Positions 1 through 7,073 of a stretch of 32,354 bases of DNA are shown here, in pieces (positions within the stretch are counted from its first letter, which is position 1; the number at the start of each line of letters is the position of its first letter). The position numbers were made by a program, and so were the translations under genes. The notes beneath the pieces are model-generated. The model was not told the DNA's origin, made no database searches, and saw only the letters and a list, made by a program, of their open reading frames with translations. Where the stretch lies: NCBI GenBank assembly GCA_964549135.1, contig CAZJUJ010000029.1, positions 1-32,354 on the forward strand, in the 5' to 3' direction. Source of the DNA: RUG563 sp964549135. GTDB lineage: Bacteria; Bacillota; Clostridia; Christensenellales; Aristaeellaceae.

Positions 1-320
1 ACTTTTGCGTCAAAAGTGGTTCCCCCGCTCCCCCTCCGAAAACCGGCTCTGGATGTTTCATGGGTGAATCCTGCCAAATTGAATGCCAGATCAGCAAAAA
101 AGAATAGCAATAGATAAAACAACAGCAATGCATTTCCGTTTGGCAAAGGCATTGCTGTTTTGCTTCTTACTGCTTAATTCCTATTGTTTCACTGGCATCC
201 AAACTGGTTTTTCTTTTTTTGTATCATCCAGAGGTGGTTTTCGGGAGGGTGCGGGAGGGTGCGGGAGGGTGCTTTTGACGCAAAAGCATCCTCCCGCAAT
301 ATATTTCCCGTCCCCGTCTT
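1..320 (+). repeat. Palindromic intergenic element, copy A (left end cut by window edge)
   Basis: This stretch has no gene and is a mosaic of hairpins. It starts inside a hairpin (ACTTTTGCGTCAAAAGT, 1-17), followed by CCGAAAACCGGCTCTGGATG (37-56) and a box with TTGAATGCCAG (79-89). A central hairpin with 11-bp perfect arms lies at 121-159 (AACAGCAATGC / GCATTGCTGTT). A degenerate mirror half follows, and a terminal hairpin lies at 260-298 (GGGAGGGTGCTTTTG / CAAAAGCATCCTCCC). The same order of boxes recurs in reverse orientation at 14896-15395, which is why it is called a dispersed element. It ends 24 bp from the fucO stop, so it may also serve as the end of that transcript, although no clean U-tract follows the hairpin on the minus strand. 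Confidence 0.8.
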
Positions 321-321
321 C

Positions 322-1470
322 TTAGAGCAGGCTGCGGTAGAGGGCGGCGATTTCCTCCACGGAGGTATCCCGGGGGTTGCCGGGGCGGCAGGCATCCGCA
401 TAGGCGGATTCGGCCAGGAACTGCACATCCTCATCCTTCACGATTTCCTTCAGGTCGGCAGGGATGCCCACATCGGCGGCCAGCTTGCGCACGGCATCCA
501 CGGCGGCCTTGCGGTATTCATCCTGGGTCATGCTTTCGGTGCCCTCAACGCCCATCGCCTTGGCGATGGCGCGATATTTTTCCCCGGTGCAGGGGGCGTT
601 ATATTCCATGATCGTGGGCAGAATGATGGCATTTGCCACGCCGTGGGGGGTATCATAGAGCGCGCCCAGGCCATGAGCCATGGAATGCACAATTCCCAGG
701 CCCACATTGGAGAAGCCCATCCCGGCGATATACTGGGCCAGAGCCATGCCCTCGCGGCCCTCGGCGGTGTTTTCCACCGCGCCGCGCAGATGCTTGGCAA
801 TCAGCTCAATGGCCTCCAGATGGAACATATCGGTCATTTCCCAGGCGCCCTTGGTGATATAGCCCTCGATGGCGTGGGTCAGGGCGTCCATGCCGGTGGC
901 GGCGGTCAGGCCCTTGGGCATGGTGGACATCATATCGGGATCCACCACGGCGATTTCGGGAATATCATTGGTATCCACGCAGACGAACTTGCGCTTCTTT
1001 TCCACATCGGTGATGACATAGTTAATGGTCACCTCAGCGGCAGTACCGGCGGTGGTGGGCACCGCGATGGTGAATACGGCGTGCTGCTTGGTGGGGGCCA
1101 CGCCCTCCAGGGAGCGCACATCGGCATATTCAGGATTATTGATGATAATGCCCACGCCCTTGGCGGTATCCATGGCAGAGCCGCCGCCGATGGCCACGAT
1201 GCAATCGGCCTTGGCTTCCTTAAAGGCCTTCACGCCGTTCTGCACGTTTTCAATGGTCGGATTGGCCTTGATTTCGCTGTATACGGTATAGGCGATCTTT
1301 TCCGCATCCATCAGATCGGTTACCTTCTTGGAAACGCCGAAGCGCACCAGATCGGGATCGGTGCAGACAAACACCTTTTCAAAGCCCCGGGCCTTGATCA
1401 GGCCGGGAATTTCAGCAATGGCGCCCTTGCCATGATAGGAAATGGTATTAAGCACGATGCGATTGGCCAT
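322..1470 (-). CDS. fucO: Lactaldehyde reductase / L-1,2-propanediol oxidoreductase (iron-dependent ADH)
   Basis: A 382-residue group III iron-containing alcohol dehydrogenase, the family that reduces L-lactaldehyde from fucose or rhamnose breakdown to L-1,2-propanediol with NADH in the cytoplasm. The nucleotide-binding motif IGGGSAMDTAKG is at about residues 95-106. The metal ligands expected for FucO appear as D195, H199, H262 and H276, each one position off the E. coli FucO numbering as I recall it. Length is that of the family (about 382). The start is supported by GAGGAGGT seven bases upstream. It lies downstream of fucA and fucI on the same strand but is separated by a strong terminator and has its own promoter, so it can be expressed apart from the aldolase. 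Substrate is assigned from family resemblance and fucose context. Confidence 0.93.
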   Translation of the reverse strand: MANRIVLNTISYHGKGAIAEIPGLIKARGFEKVFVCTDPDLVRFGVSKKVTDLMDAEKIAYTVYSEIKANPTIENVQNGVKAFKEAKADCIVAIGGGSAMDTAKGVGIIINNPEYADVRSLEGVAPTKQHAVFTIAVPTTAGTAAEVTINYVITDVEKKRKFVCVDTNDIPEIAVVDPDMMSTMPKGLTAATGMDALTHAIEGYITKGAWEMTDMFHLEAIELIAKHLRGAVENTAEGREGMALAQYIAGMGFSNVGLGIVHSMAHGLGALYDTPHGVANAIILPTIMEYNAPCTGEKYRAIAKAMGVEGTESMTQDEYRKAAVDAVRKLAADVGIPADLKEIVKDEDVQFLAESAYADACRPGNPRDTSVEEIAALYRSLL

Positions 1471-1506
1471 AGGAATTACCTCCTCATAAACAAACAGTTA
1501 TTTCTG

Positions 1507-1525
1507 GGAAAACGGCCTGTTTTCC
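1507..1525 (-). promoter_or_regulatory. Inverted repeat in fucO leader, possible operator
   Basis: GGAAAAC and GTTTTCC form perfect 7-bp arms around a 5-base centre, just downstream of the fucO -10 box and about 37 bp before the start codon. It could be an operator or a leader hairpin. No second copy was found near the fucA start, so the binding protein is unknown. Confidence 0.4.
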
Positions 1526-1542
1526 GCCGTCTTTCATGGAAC

Positions 1543-1571
1543 ATCATAGCCGAAAAACCAATTTTCGTCAA
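1543..1571 (-). promoter_or_regulatory. Sigma-A type promoter of fucO
   Basis: On the minus strand TTGACG (1566-1571) and TATGAT (1543-1548) are separated by exactly 17 bp. It sits between the fucI terminator and the fucO ribosome binding site, which supports independent transcription of fucO. Confidence 0.75.
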
Positions 1572-1616
1572 GGGATCGGCCAGGATTTGCCCCGCCCGCG
1601 GCAGAGGCTCCTCCAA

Positions 1617-1665
1617 CGAAAAAGCCTGGCGGGAGCAGGCGCGTTTTTCTGCCTCTCCCGCCAGG
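1617..1665 (-). terminator. Rho-independent terminator after fucI
   Basis: On the minus strand, 11-bp perfect arms CCTGGCGGGAG / CTCCCGCCAGG (1655-1665 and 1625-1635) are followed by CTTTTTC. It begins 7 bases after the fucI stop codon, closing the fucA-fucI transcript. Confidence 0.88.
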
Positions 1666-1671
1666 AAGGGA

Positions 1672-3453
1672 TTATTTGTAGAGCGGGCCGTAATGCTTGC
1701 AGGCGGCGTAATCGGCGGCCTGGGTATCCTGGGTGCCGAAGGCGGCCCAGGCATGGGGCCGATAGACCTGATCCGGGCAGACATTATGCATGGAAACAGG
1801 AATGCGCAGCATGGAGCAGAGGGTGATCAGATCAGCCCCCACATGACCGTAAACGGTCACGCCGTGATTCGCGCCCCAATTGGCCATGACGGAATACACA
1901 TCCTTGAACGCGCCCTCGCCGGTGAGCCGGGGGGCAAACCAGGTGGTGGGCCAGGTGGGATCGGTGCGCTGATCCAGCGTCTTATGCACCGCGTCGGGCA
2001 GATCGCAGGTATAGCCCTCGGCGATCTGCATCACCAGGCCGATGCCCTCCACCACATTGGTGCGCAGCATGGTTACCGGCATCTGGGCGCGGGTGCGGAA
2101 ATGGCTGGAGAAGCCGCCGCCCCGGAAATATTCATAATCCGCCCGGCACCAATCGGTGGCCTTGAGGCAGGCGTCCATATCCGCTTCGGTCATTTCCCAG
2201 AAGGGCTTCATGCAACCCTCGCCCTTTTCATTGCGGACGGCGCCGGTGCAATCCAGGGCAGTCGCGCCGGAATTGATCAGATGGATAAAGCCGCCGGCAG
2301 CCACGCCCTCGGGCTTCCAGCCGGTCACCCTTTCCACCGCCTCGGGGCTCCAATAGGTGCGCACATCGTGGAAATTGGGGGCGGTCTGGGAAATCATGGT
2401 GCCCAGCAGCATGGCCAGGCCATTCATGGTATCATTTTCAGTGGCGAAGGGCGTGGGGGCCTTGGGGCCGTTCCAGTTAAAGGTGGAGGCCATGATGGAT
2501 TCGGTGAAATCGGCATTGGGCAGCCAGTCCGTCCACTGGCGCTGGCCCTGGAAGCCGCCGGCAACGGCATTCTTGCCCAGCGCTTCCTCATGCCAGCCCA
2601 TCTCATCCAGCTTGGGATTGCCGTAGAAAATATCCCGGGCGATGAGGGTCAGCCTGGTCACGAATTCCCAATCCTTATCGGCGGGAACCACCTTGGATTT
2701 GCGGATGATTTCGGGCAGATTCTTGCCCGCGTTCTTGTCAAAGCCCTCCCGGCAGTTCTTCTTCACCCAGGCCAGGGCCTTTTCATATTCCTCATGATCG
2801 TAGATTTCCAGGGTCATCCGCCGCAGAATCTCGGTCATATCCACCCATTCCGGACGAATGCCCAGATATTTCTGGAAAATGCTGTGATCGCAGAAGGAGC
2901 CCATGATGCCCATGGAAACCCCGCCCAGATTCACATACGCCTTGTTCTTCATCCAGCCCACAGCCACAGCGCCCTTGGCAAAGCGGATGATCTTTTCCTG
3001 CACATCGGCGGGGACGCTGTTGTCATCCAGATCCTGCACATCATGGCCGTAAATGGAGAAGGCGGGCAGGCCCTTCTGGGCATAGGCGGCCAGCACGGCG
3101 GCCAGATATACCGCGCCGGGGCGCTCGGTGCCGTTAAAGCCCCAGACGGCCTTGATGGTGGTGGGATTCATATCAAAGGTTTCCATGCCGTAGCACCAGC
3201 AGGGGGTCACGGTCAGGGTAGCCACCACATTCTGGGTGGAGAAGAATTCCTCGCATTTGGCGGCCTCTGCGCCGCCGCCGATGGTGCAGGGGCTGATAAC
3301 GGCCTGCACATGGGTGCCGTCGGGATAATGCAGCCCCTCAATCAGCTGCTTGGCCGCCTGGGCCATGGCCATGGTCTTTTCCTCCAGGGATTCGCGCACG
3401 CCGCCCCAGCGGCCGTCAATGGTGGGCCGGATACCAATCTTGGGATACATCAT
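1672..3453 (-). CDS. fucI: L-fucose isomerase
   Basis: A 593-residue protein matching L-fucose isomerase, which converts L-fucose to L-fuculose (often also D-arabinose to D-ribulose) using Mn2+ in the cytoplasm. The N-terminus reads KIGIRPTIDGRWGGVRESLE, typical of the family. The catalytic metal residues expected in FucI are visible as E318 (within ADFTES) and D341 (within ATENDTMNG), and the C-terminal VYGHVGADL...MHN block carries the usual histidines. Length agrees with the family (about 590). The start has AAGGAGG eight bases upstream. It is preceded by fucA with a 19-bp gap, so the two are probably cotranscribed, and followed by a terminator. No fuculokinase gene is present between or beside them. 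Confidence 0.95.
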   Translation of the reverse strand: MMYPKIGIRPTIDGRWGGVRESLEEKTMAMAQAAKQLIEGLHYPDGTHVQAVISPCTIGGGAEAAKCEEFFSTQNVVATLTVTPCWCYGMETFDMNPTTIKAVWGFNGTERPGAVYLAAVLAAYAQKGLPAFSIYGHDVQDLDDNSVPADVQEKIIRFAKGAVAVGWMKNKAYVNLGGVSMGIMGSFCDHSIFQKYLGIRPEWVDMTEILRRMTLEIYDHEEYEKALAWVKKNCREGFDKNAGKNLPEIIRKSKVVPADKDWEFVTRLTLIARDIFYGNPKLDEMGWHEEALGKNAVAGGFQGQRQWTDWLPNADFTESIMASTFNWNGPKAPTPFATENDTMNGLAMLLGTMISQTAPNFHDVRTYWSPEAVERVTGWKPEGVAAGGFIHLINSGATALDCTGAVRNEKGEGCMKPFWEMTEADMDACLKATDWCRADYEYFRGGGFSSHFRTRAQMPVTMLRTNVVEGIGLVMQIAEGYTCDLPDAVHKTLDQRTDPTWPTTWFAPRLTGEGAFKDVYSVMANWGANHGVTVYGHVGADLITLCSMLRIPVSMHNVCPDQVYRPHAWAAFGTQDTQAADYAACKHYGPLYK

Positions 3454-3472
3454 TTTCTCTTCCTCCTTGCTG

Positions 3473-4180
3473 TCATTCCCGGGGATTGTTTACCTTTTCG
3501 TCATCGCATTTTTCATAGCCGGGATGCCGCCCGGTCACATGATAATAGTTTTCGCGCAGATCCATCAGCTTATCGATCTGATGCCGGGGCAATTCCTTCG
3601 CCCCGCCCAGCAGATGGGCGGTCAGGCTGATCTTGGCGAATAATTCCAGGCTCTCCATCCGGTAATAGGCGGTAATCAGATCGGCCCCCACAGTCAGCGC
3701 CCCGTGGTTTTTCAGCAGCAGCACATCATGATTCTTGAGATACGGCGCAATGGCGTTGGGCACCTCATAGGTGGAGGGCGTGCCATAGGGGGTCAGGGGA
3801 ACGGCCCCGATGGCAATGACCGTTTCAATCATGGAATATTCATCCAGGCTCTTCCCCGCCACCGCATAGCCGGTGGCCGTGGGGGGATGGGCATGCACCA
3901 CCGCGCCTACATCCTCTCTTTCCTCATAACAGCGCATGTGCATCTTGATTTCGCTGCTGGCCTTGTAGCCCGGCAGGCCCTCCAGCACGTTCATTTCCTT
4001 GTCCACCCGCACCAGCTTATCCGGGGTGATAAAGGATTTGCTGATTCCCGTGGGCGTGCAGAGAAAGGTGCCGTCCTCCAGCTTCACCGATACATTGCCG
4101 TCATTGGCGGCCACCCAGCCAAGCTGCCACATTTTGTGGCATACATCGCAGATCTGCTCCCTGAGCATGGTCAAATCCAT
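3473..4180 (-). CDS. fucA: L-fuculose-1-phosphate aldolase (class II aldolase/adducin family)
   Basis: A 235-residue class II aldolase that would cleave L-fuculose 1-phosphate into dihydroxyacetone phosphate and L-lactaldehyde. Family hallmarks are visible: the NDGNVSV segment near residue 27, the zinc ligands H96 and H98 in VVHAHPP and H159 in LLLKNHGAL, and the acidic residue E77. It is slightly longer than E. coli FucA (215 residues), with a polar C-terminal tail. It is first in the fucA-fucI transcript and divergent from an AraC regulator. Related aldolases acting on rhamnulose or ribulose phosphates cannot be excluded by sequence alone, but the adjacent fucose isomerase and lactaldehyde reductase favour fuculose phosphate. 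Confidence 0.9.
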   Translation of the reverse strand: MDLTMLREQICDVCHKMWQLGWVAANDGNVSVKLEDGTFLCTPTGISKSFITPDKLVRVDKEMNVLEGLPGYKASSEIKMHMRCYEEREDVGAVVHAHPPTATGYAVAGKSLDEYSMIETVIAIGAVPLTPYGTPSTYEVPNAIAPYLKNHDVLLLKNHGALTVGADLITAYYRMESLELFAKISLTAHLLGGAKELPRHQIDKLMDLRENYYHVTGRHPGYEKCDDEKVNNPRE

Positions 4181-4225
4181 GGGCCTCGCCTCGTTTCTTT
4201 CATTTTGATAGTTTCATCATATTCC

Positions 4226-4254
4226 TTGTCCTTCCCGATTTCTTATGATATAAT
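4226..4254 (+). promoter_or_regulatory. Promoter of the AraC-type regulator gene
   Basis: TTGTCC (4226-4231) and a perfect TATAAT (4249-4254) with 17-bp spacing lie about 50 bp before the regulator start. The minus-strand promoter for fucA must overlap this 123-bp intergenic region, but only a weak TATGAT-like box was seen there. Confidence 0.6.
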
Positions 4255-4303
4255 AGCAAATAATAGGACGAAATTCACTTTTTTCAGAAAGGAGCCCTCC
4301 CCC

Positions 4304-5158
4304 ATGCCCGCATTCCGCTTCCATGAAAGCCTCCAGCGCGGCTCGCCGGATTTTCCGCTGGAGTATTACCTGTTGGATAATCAGCACAGCCGGTATGAAA
4401 TGTCCTTCCACTGGCATGAGGAGGTGGAGCTTCTCCGCATCCTTTCGGGACAATTTTCTCTTTCGCTGGATGAGCGCCAGCTTTCCCTCTCCGCCGGGGA
4501 TATTGCCTTCATCCCCTCCGGCTGTCTGCACGGGGGCACGCCCCAGGAGGCGGTATACGAATGCATCGTCTTTGATATGCGCTTTCTTTTCCGCCTCTGC
4601 GATGCCTGCCGCCGCTATGCCGGGGATATTCTGCATGGGCGCGTGGCGGCCCATTCCTTCTTTCCGGCTGGGAGCGAAATTGCCCGCTGCCTTGCCCCCA
4701 TGTTTGAGGCCCTGCGCCTTCGCGTCCCGGGCTGCGAGGCCATTGCCGCCGGCTGCCTGATGCAGTTTGTCGGGGATATTTTTCGCCTGGGCCTGTATCA
4801 GCAGGGCCCCGGCACGGAGGATTGCCGCCGGGTGCTGCAGCTCAAAAAGGTATTTGAGCTGATCGAGAGCCAGTATGCCTCCCATCTGACCCTGACTGAG
4901 CTTGCCGCCTGCGTGCATATGACCCCCAAATACTTCTGCCGCTTTTTCAAGGAGGCCGTGCATCGCAGTCCCATGGATTATCTGAATTTTTATCGGGTGG
5001 AAATGGCCTGCTATGCCCTGGCGGCCACCGATTGCAATGTCACCGAGGCCGCTCTGGATGCCGGCTTCAATGATCCCGGCTATTTCATCCGCACCTTCCG
5101 CCGCCTGAAGGGCGAAACCCCCGGCCGCTATGCCGCCCGGATGCGCCGCAGCACCTGA
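4304..5158 (+). CDS. AraC family transcriptional regulator (probable fucose regulator)
   Basis: A 284-residue regulator. The N-terminal cupin-like sensor domain (about residues 20-120) carries the FHWHEEVELL motif and SAGDIAFIPSGCLH, as in sugar-binding AraC proteins. The C-terminal 100 residues hold the two helix-turn-helix units, LTELAACVHMTPKYFCRFFK and VTEAALDAGFNDPGYFIRTF. The open frame runs further upstream, but the start at 4304 is chosen because AAAGGAG lies just upstream and a promoter precedes it; the upstream extension would run antisense through fucA. Divergent orientation to fucA-fucI suggests it controls that unit. Its last 18 bases, including the stop codon, are duplicated at 5885-5902 at the head of a repeat array. 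Confidence 0.9.
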   Translation: MPAFRFHESLQRGSPDFPLEYYLLDNQHSRYEMSFHWHEEVELLRILSGQFSLSLDERQLSLSAGDIAFIPSGCLHGGTPQEAVYECIVFDMRFLFRLCDACRRYAGDILHGRVAAHSFFPAGSEIARCLAPMFEALRLRVPGCEAIAAGCLMQFVGDIFRLGLYQQGPGTEDCRRVLQLKKVFELIESQYASHLTLTELAACVHMTPKYFCRFFKEAVHRSPMDYLNFYRVEMACYALAATDCNVTEAALDAGFNDPGYFIRTFRRLKGETPGRYAARMRRST

Positions 5159-5179
5159 GCCTTCCGCATCCGTTGCCCA

Positions 5180-5603
5180 GCCTGACGATTCCGTGCCCGC
5201 TGTCCTGCCTGGCAATTCCACGCATGATACTTCCGTGTATGAGGCTTCCGCGCCCGATGCCCCGTCTGACGATTCCGCACCCGACGCCCCGCCTGACGAT
5301 TCGGTGCCTAACGCCCCGCCTAACGCTTCCGCGCATGATACTTCCGTGCGTAAGGCTTCCGCACCTGACGCCCCGTCTGACGCTTCGGCGCCTAATGCTT
5401 CGGCGCATGATAGTTCCGGGCGTGAGGCTTCCGCTCCCGACGCCTCGCCTGACGATTCCGTGCCTGACGCCCCACCTGACGATTCCGCGCACGATACTTC
5501 CGTGCGTAAGTCTTCCGCACCCGACGCCCTGCCTGGCGATTCCGCGCCTGACGCCCGCCTAATGCTTCGGCGCATGATACTTCCGGGCGTGAGGCTTCCG
5601 TGC
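5180..5603. repeat. Irregular minisatellite array 1 (27-bp and 30-bp modules)
   Basis: Directly after the regulator stop, two imperfect modules alternate: a 27-bp one (like GACGCCCCGCCTGACGATTC) and a 30-bp one (like CATGATACTTCCGTGCGTAA). The ATGATACTTCC-type mark (with variants) occurs at 5224, 5335, 5407, 5491 and 5574, giving spacings of 111, 72, 84 and 83 bp, explained by doubled or shortened 27-bp modules. The last spacing breaks the triplet phase. Several frames stay open because most units are multiples of three and lack stops, but no ribosome binding site or domain supports a protein, so it is treated as non-coding. Confidence 0.85.
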
Positions 5604-5880
5604 ATGATACCCAATCAGCAGTTTCCCCGTACCCGTCCCAACACGCTCAATTCTTTCGCACCCATTCCCATTTTGCCGCATTCTTTTTATTCTCCCCGCC
5701 ATTTCCACCTGCGTGCTTTCATTTTTCATCGCTTCATCATGCTAATGCATCGCAGTGCGCCATGCGCTACCCACCCCTTCGTTCACTGTATGCACCACAG
5801 CATGTGTACTCACAACAATTAATCAAACAGCATCACGCCTGGTATTTCCCATGCCATAAACACAATTCCCACTGCGCCAC
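5604..5880. other. Unique spacer between the two repeat arrays
   Basis: About 280 bp of pyrimidine-rich sequence without repeats, a recognisable gene, a promoter or a terminator. The open frames crossing it are read-throughs from the arrays. It has a lower GC content than either array. Confidence 0.5.
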
Positions 5881-5884
5881 CCGA

Positions 5885-6289
5885 ATGCGCCGCAGCACCT
5901 GAGGCCTCCGCACCTGACGCCTCGCCTGGCGCTTCGGCGCATGATACTTCCGTGCGTAAGGCTTCCGCACCCGACGCCCCGTCTGGCAATTTCGCGCACG
6001 ATACTTCCGTGCGTAAGGCTTCCGCGCCCGACACCCTGCCTGACGATTCAGCACATGATACTTCCGTGCATAAGGCCTCCGCACCTGACGCCCCGCCTGG
6101 CACTTCGGCGCATGATACTTCCGTGCGTAAGTCTTCCGCACCAAACGCCTCGCCTGACGATTCGGCGCATGATACTTCCGTGCGTGAGGCTTCCGCACCC
6201 GACGCCCCGTCTGGCAATTTCGCGCATGATACTTCCGGGCGTGAGGCTTCCGCCCCCGACGCCCCGCCTGACAATTTCACGCCCAATAC
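5885..6289. repeat. Regular 57-bp tandem array 2, led by a copy of the araC 3' end
   Basis: The GATACTTCC mark recurs at an exact 57-bp period six times (ATGATACTTCC-type starts at 5941, 5998, 6055, 6112, 6169 and 6226). Each unit is one 27-bp plus one 30-bp module, the same modules as array 1. The block opens at 5885-5902 with 18 bases identical to the end of the upstream regulator gene (5141-5158), including its TGA, so the array and the gene end were copied together. Many units contain a GTGCG-N9-CGCAC dyad. The period of 19 codons leaves frames open on both strands, each giving a 19-residue repeat; without start signals none is called as a gene. Confidence 0.88.
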
Positions 6290-6472
6290 CCTTTTCTTTT
6301 TTCTTAACGCTTCATCGCGCTAACTCACCATAGCGTTTTACAAACCGCCCTCACTCCCCTTCATGCCTCCCTTTTCCCCCACTCCCGACATCATCGCGTT
6401 CGTATATCGCGGCGTCAAGGAAGCGCTCTGCAAAAAATTTCGTGATTTCCTGTTTTTTTTACCAAATGACCA

Positions 6473-6501
6473 TTGACAAGCGCTGATTTATCGTTTATAA
6501 T
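6473..6501 (+). promoter_or_regulatory. Consensus sigma-A promoter of tRNA-Leu
   Basis: TTGACA (6473-6478) and TATAAT (6496-6501) both match the consensus fully with 17-bp spacing, ending 27 bp before the mature tRNA. The 170 bp before it (6300-6470) hold no visible feature. Confidence 0.9.
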
Positions 6502-6528
6502 AATACTCGCTGTTCAGTTGAACCGCAT

Positions 6529-6613
6529 GCGGTCGTGGCGGAATTGGCATACGCGCACGTTTGAGGGGCGTGTTCTTAACCGAGTACGGGTTCAAGTCCC
6601 GTCGACCGCACCA
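6529..6613 (+). tRNA. tRNA-Leu (anticodon GAG), CCA encoded
   Basis: The acceptor stem GCGGTCG pairs with CGACCGC (6603-6609), followed by discriminator A and an encoded CCA (6611-6613). The anticodon stem CACGT / GCGTG encloses the loop TTGAGGG, placing the anticodon GAG at 6563-6565, which reads CUC and CUU leucine codons. The long variable arm and the T arm with GGTTCAAGTCC fit a class II tRNA-Leu. It is a single gene with its own promoter and terminator. Confidence 0.95.
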
Positions 6614-6620
6614 GATAAAA

Positions 6621-6657
6621 GCGCCGATCTTCGAAGGAAGGTCGGCGTTTTGTTTGT
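6621..6657 (+). terminator. Rho-independent terminator of tRNA-Leu
   Basis: CGCCGA (6622-6627) and TCGGCG (6642-6647), with further CTTC / GAAG pairing inside, form a hairpin followed by TTTTGTTTGTT. It starts 8 bases after the tRNA CCA end. Confidence 0.85.
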
Positions 6658-6718
6658 TGATTCTTTAGGCTCTTTGGTTCTTTGGGTTCTTTGTCAAATG
6701 TGGTTCTTTGTCAAATGT

Positions 6719-6783
6719 TGGGGTGTAAAGAGAACGACAGCAGAATTCTCTTACGGAAACGAGAGAAGTTCGGCTACACCCCA
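6719..6783 (+). other. Structured intergenic hairpin of unknown role
   Basis: TGGGGTGTA (6719-6727) pairs perfectly with TACACCCCA (6775-6783), and an inner TTCTCT / AGAGAA hairpin lies at 6746-6767. Just before it, GGTTCTTTGTCAAATGT is repeated in tandem (about 6685-6718), and its GTTCTTT could pair alternatively with AAAGAGAAC inside the structure. No gene is visible between 6658 and 7073; this hairpin and the terminator downstream are the only structures noted there, plus a GC-rich dyad at about 6989-7023. Confidence 0.45.
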
Positions 6784-6872
6784 GCTTCTATTATAGAGCC
6801 GAAAATATGCAAGTTTGTCCGTCCTTTCCGCCGTCACCAGTCCAGTAACAAAATCAGCAGAAAATCCGCATT

Positions 6873-6906
6873 GAAAAATGCACCCAATTTCTCTTGCTGG
6901 GTGCAT
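6873..6906 (-). terminator. Rho-independent terminator after the second AraC regulator
   Basis: On the minus strand ATGCACCCA and TGGGTGCAT form 9-bp perfect arms around an 11-base loop, followed by a run of T (the A-tract at 6874-6878). It lies about 170 bp past the stop of the minus-strand regulator. Confidence 0.75.
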
Positions 6907-7073
6907 ACCAAAACGATTGCCAGACTTTCGTTTTGACAATAGGGGCTATCATTGATGCACGGATGCAGCGTATCAGAAAACGGATGGCAAACCCGTCCCT
7001 TGCGCCTGATGGTGCAGGACGGGGGCGGCCGATTCATCCGCAAAAATGACCAGCGCAGGAGGGCTTCAGATGG

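Noticed and set aside
184..3630. Open frame of 1148 codons on the plus strand across fucO and fucI
   Set aside because: It runs antisense to two well-supported enzymes. The host's codon choice leaves the antisense frame free of stops; the translation is glycine/histidine-rich without domains or a ribosome binding site.
3704..4303. Upstream extension of the first AraC regulator to 484 residues
   Set aside because: The extra 200 residues are antisense to fucA and lie before the promoter; the start at 4304 has a ribosome binding site and matches the family length.
5130..5822. Repeat-rich 230-codon frame starting inside the araC gene
   Set aside because: It starts out of frame inside the regulator, changes repeat frame near 5570 and ends in unrelated residues; no ribosome binding site.
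5819..6286. Minus-strand 155-codon repeat protein (19-residue units)
   Set aside because: The start would be TTG with a poor ribosome binding site and no signal peptide. All frames of a 57-bp stop-free unit stay open, so openness is not evidence. Kept only as a question in the findings.
5180..6289. CRISPR array
   Set aside because: There are no unique spacers between conserved repeats: every part of the unit is repeated with drift, and no cas genes are present.
6473..6796. 107-codon plus-strand frame over the tRNA-Leu
   Set aside because: It spans a tRNA gene, its promoter and its terminator.
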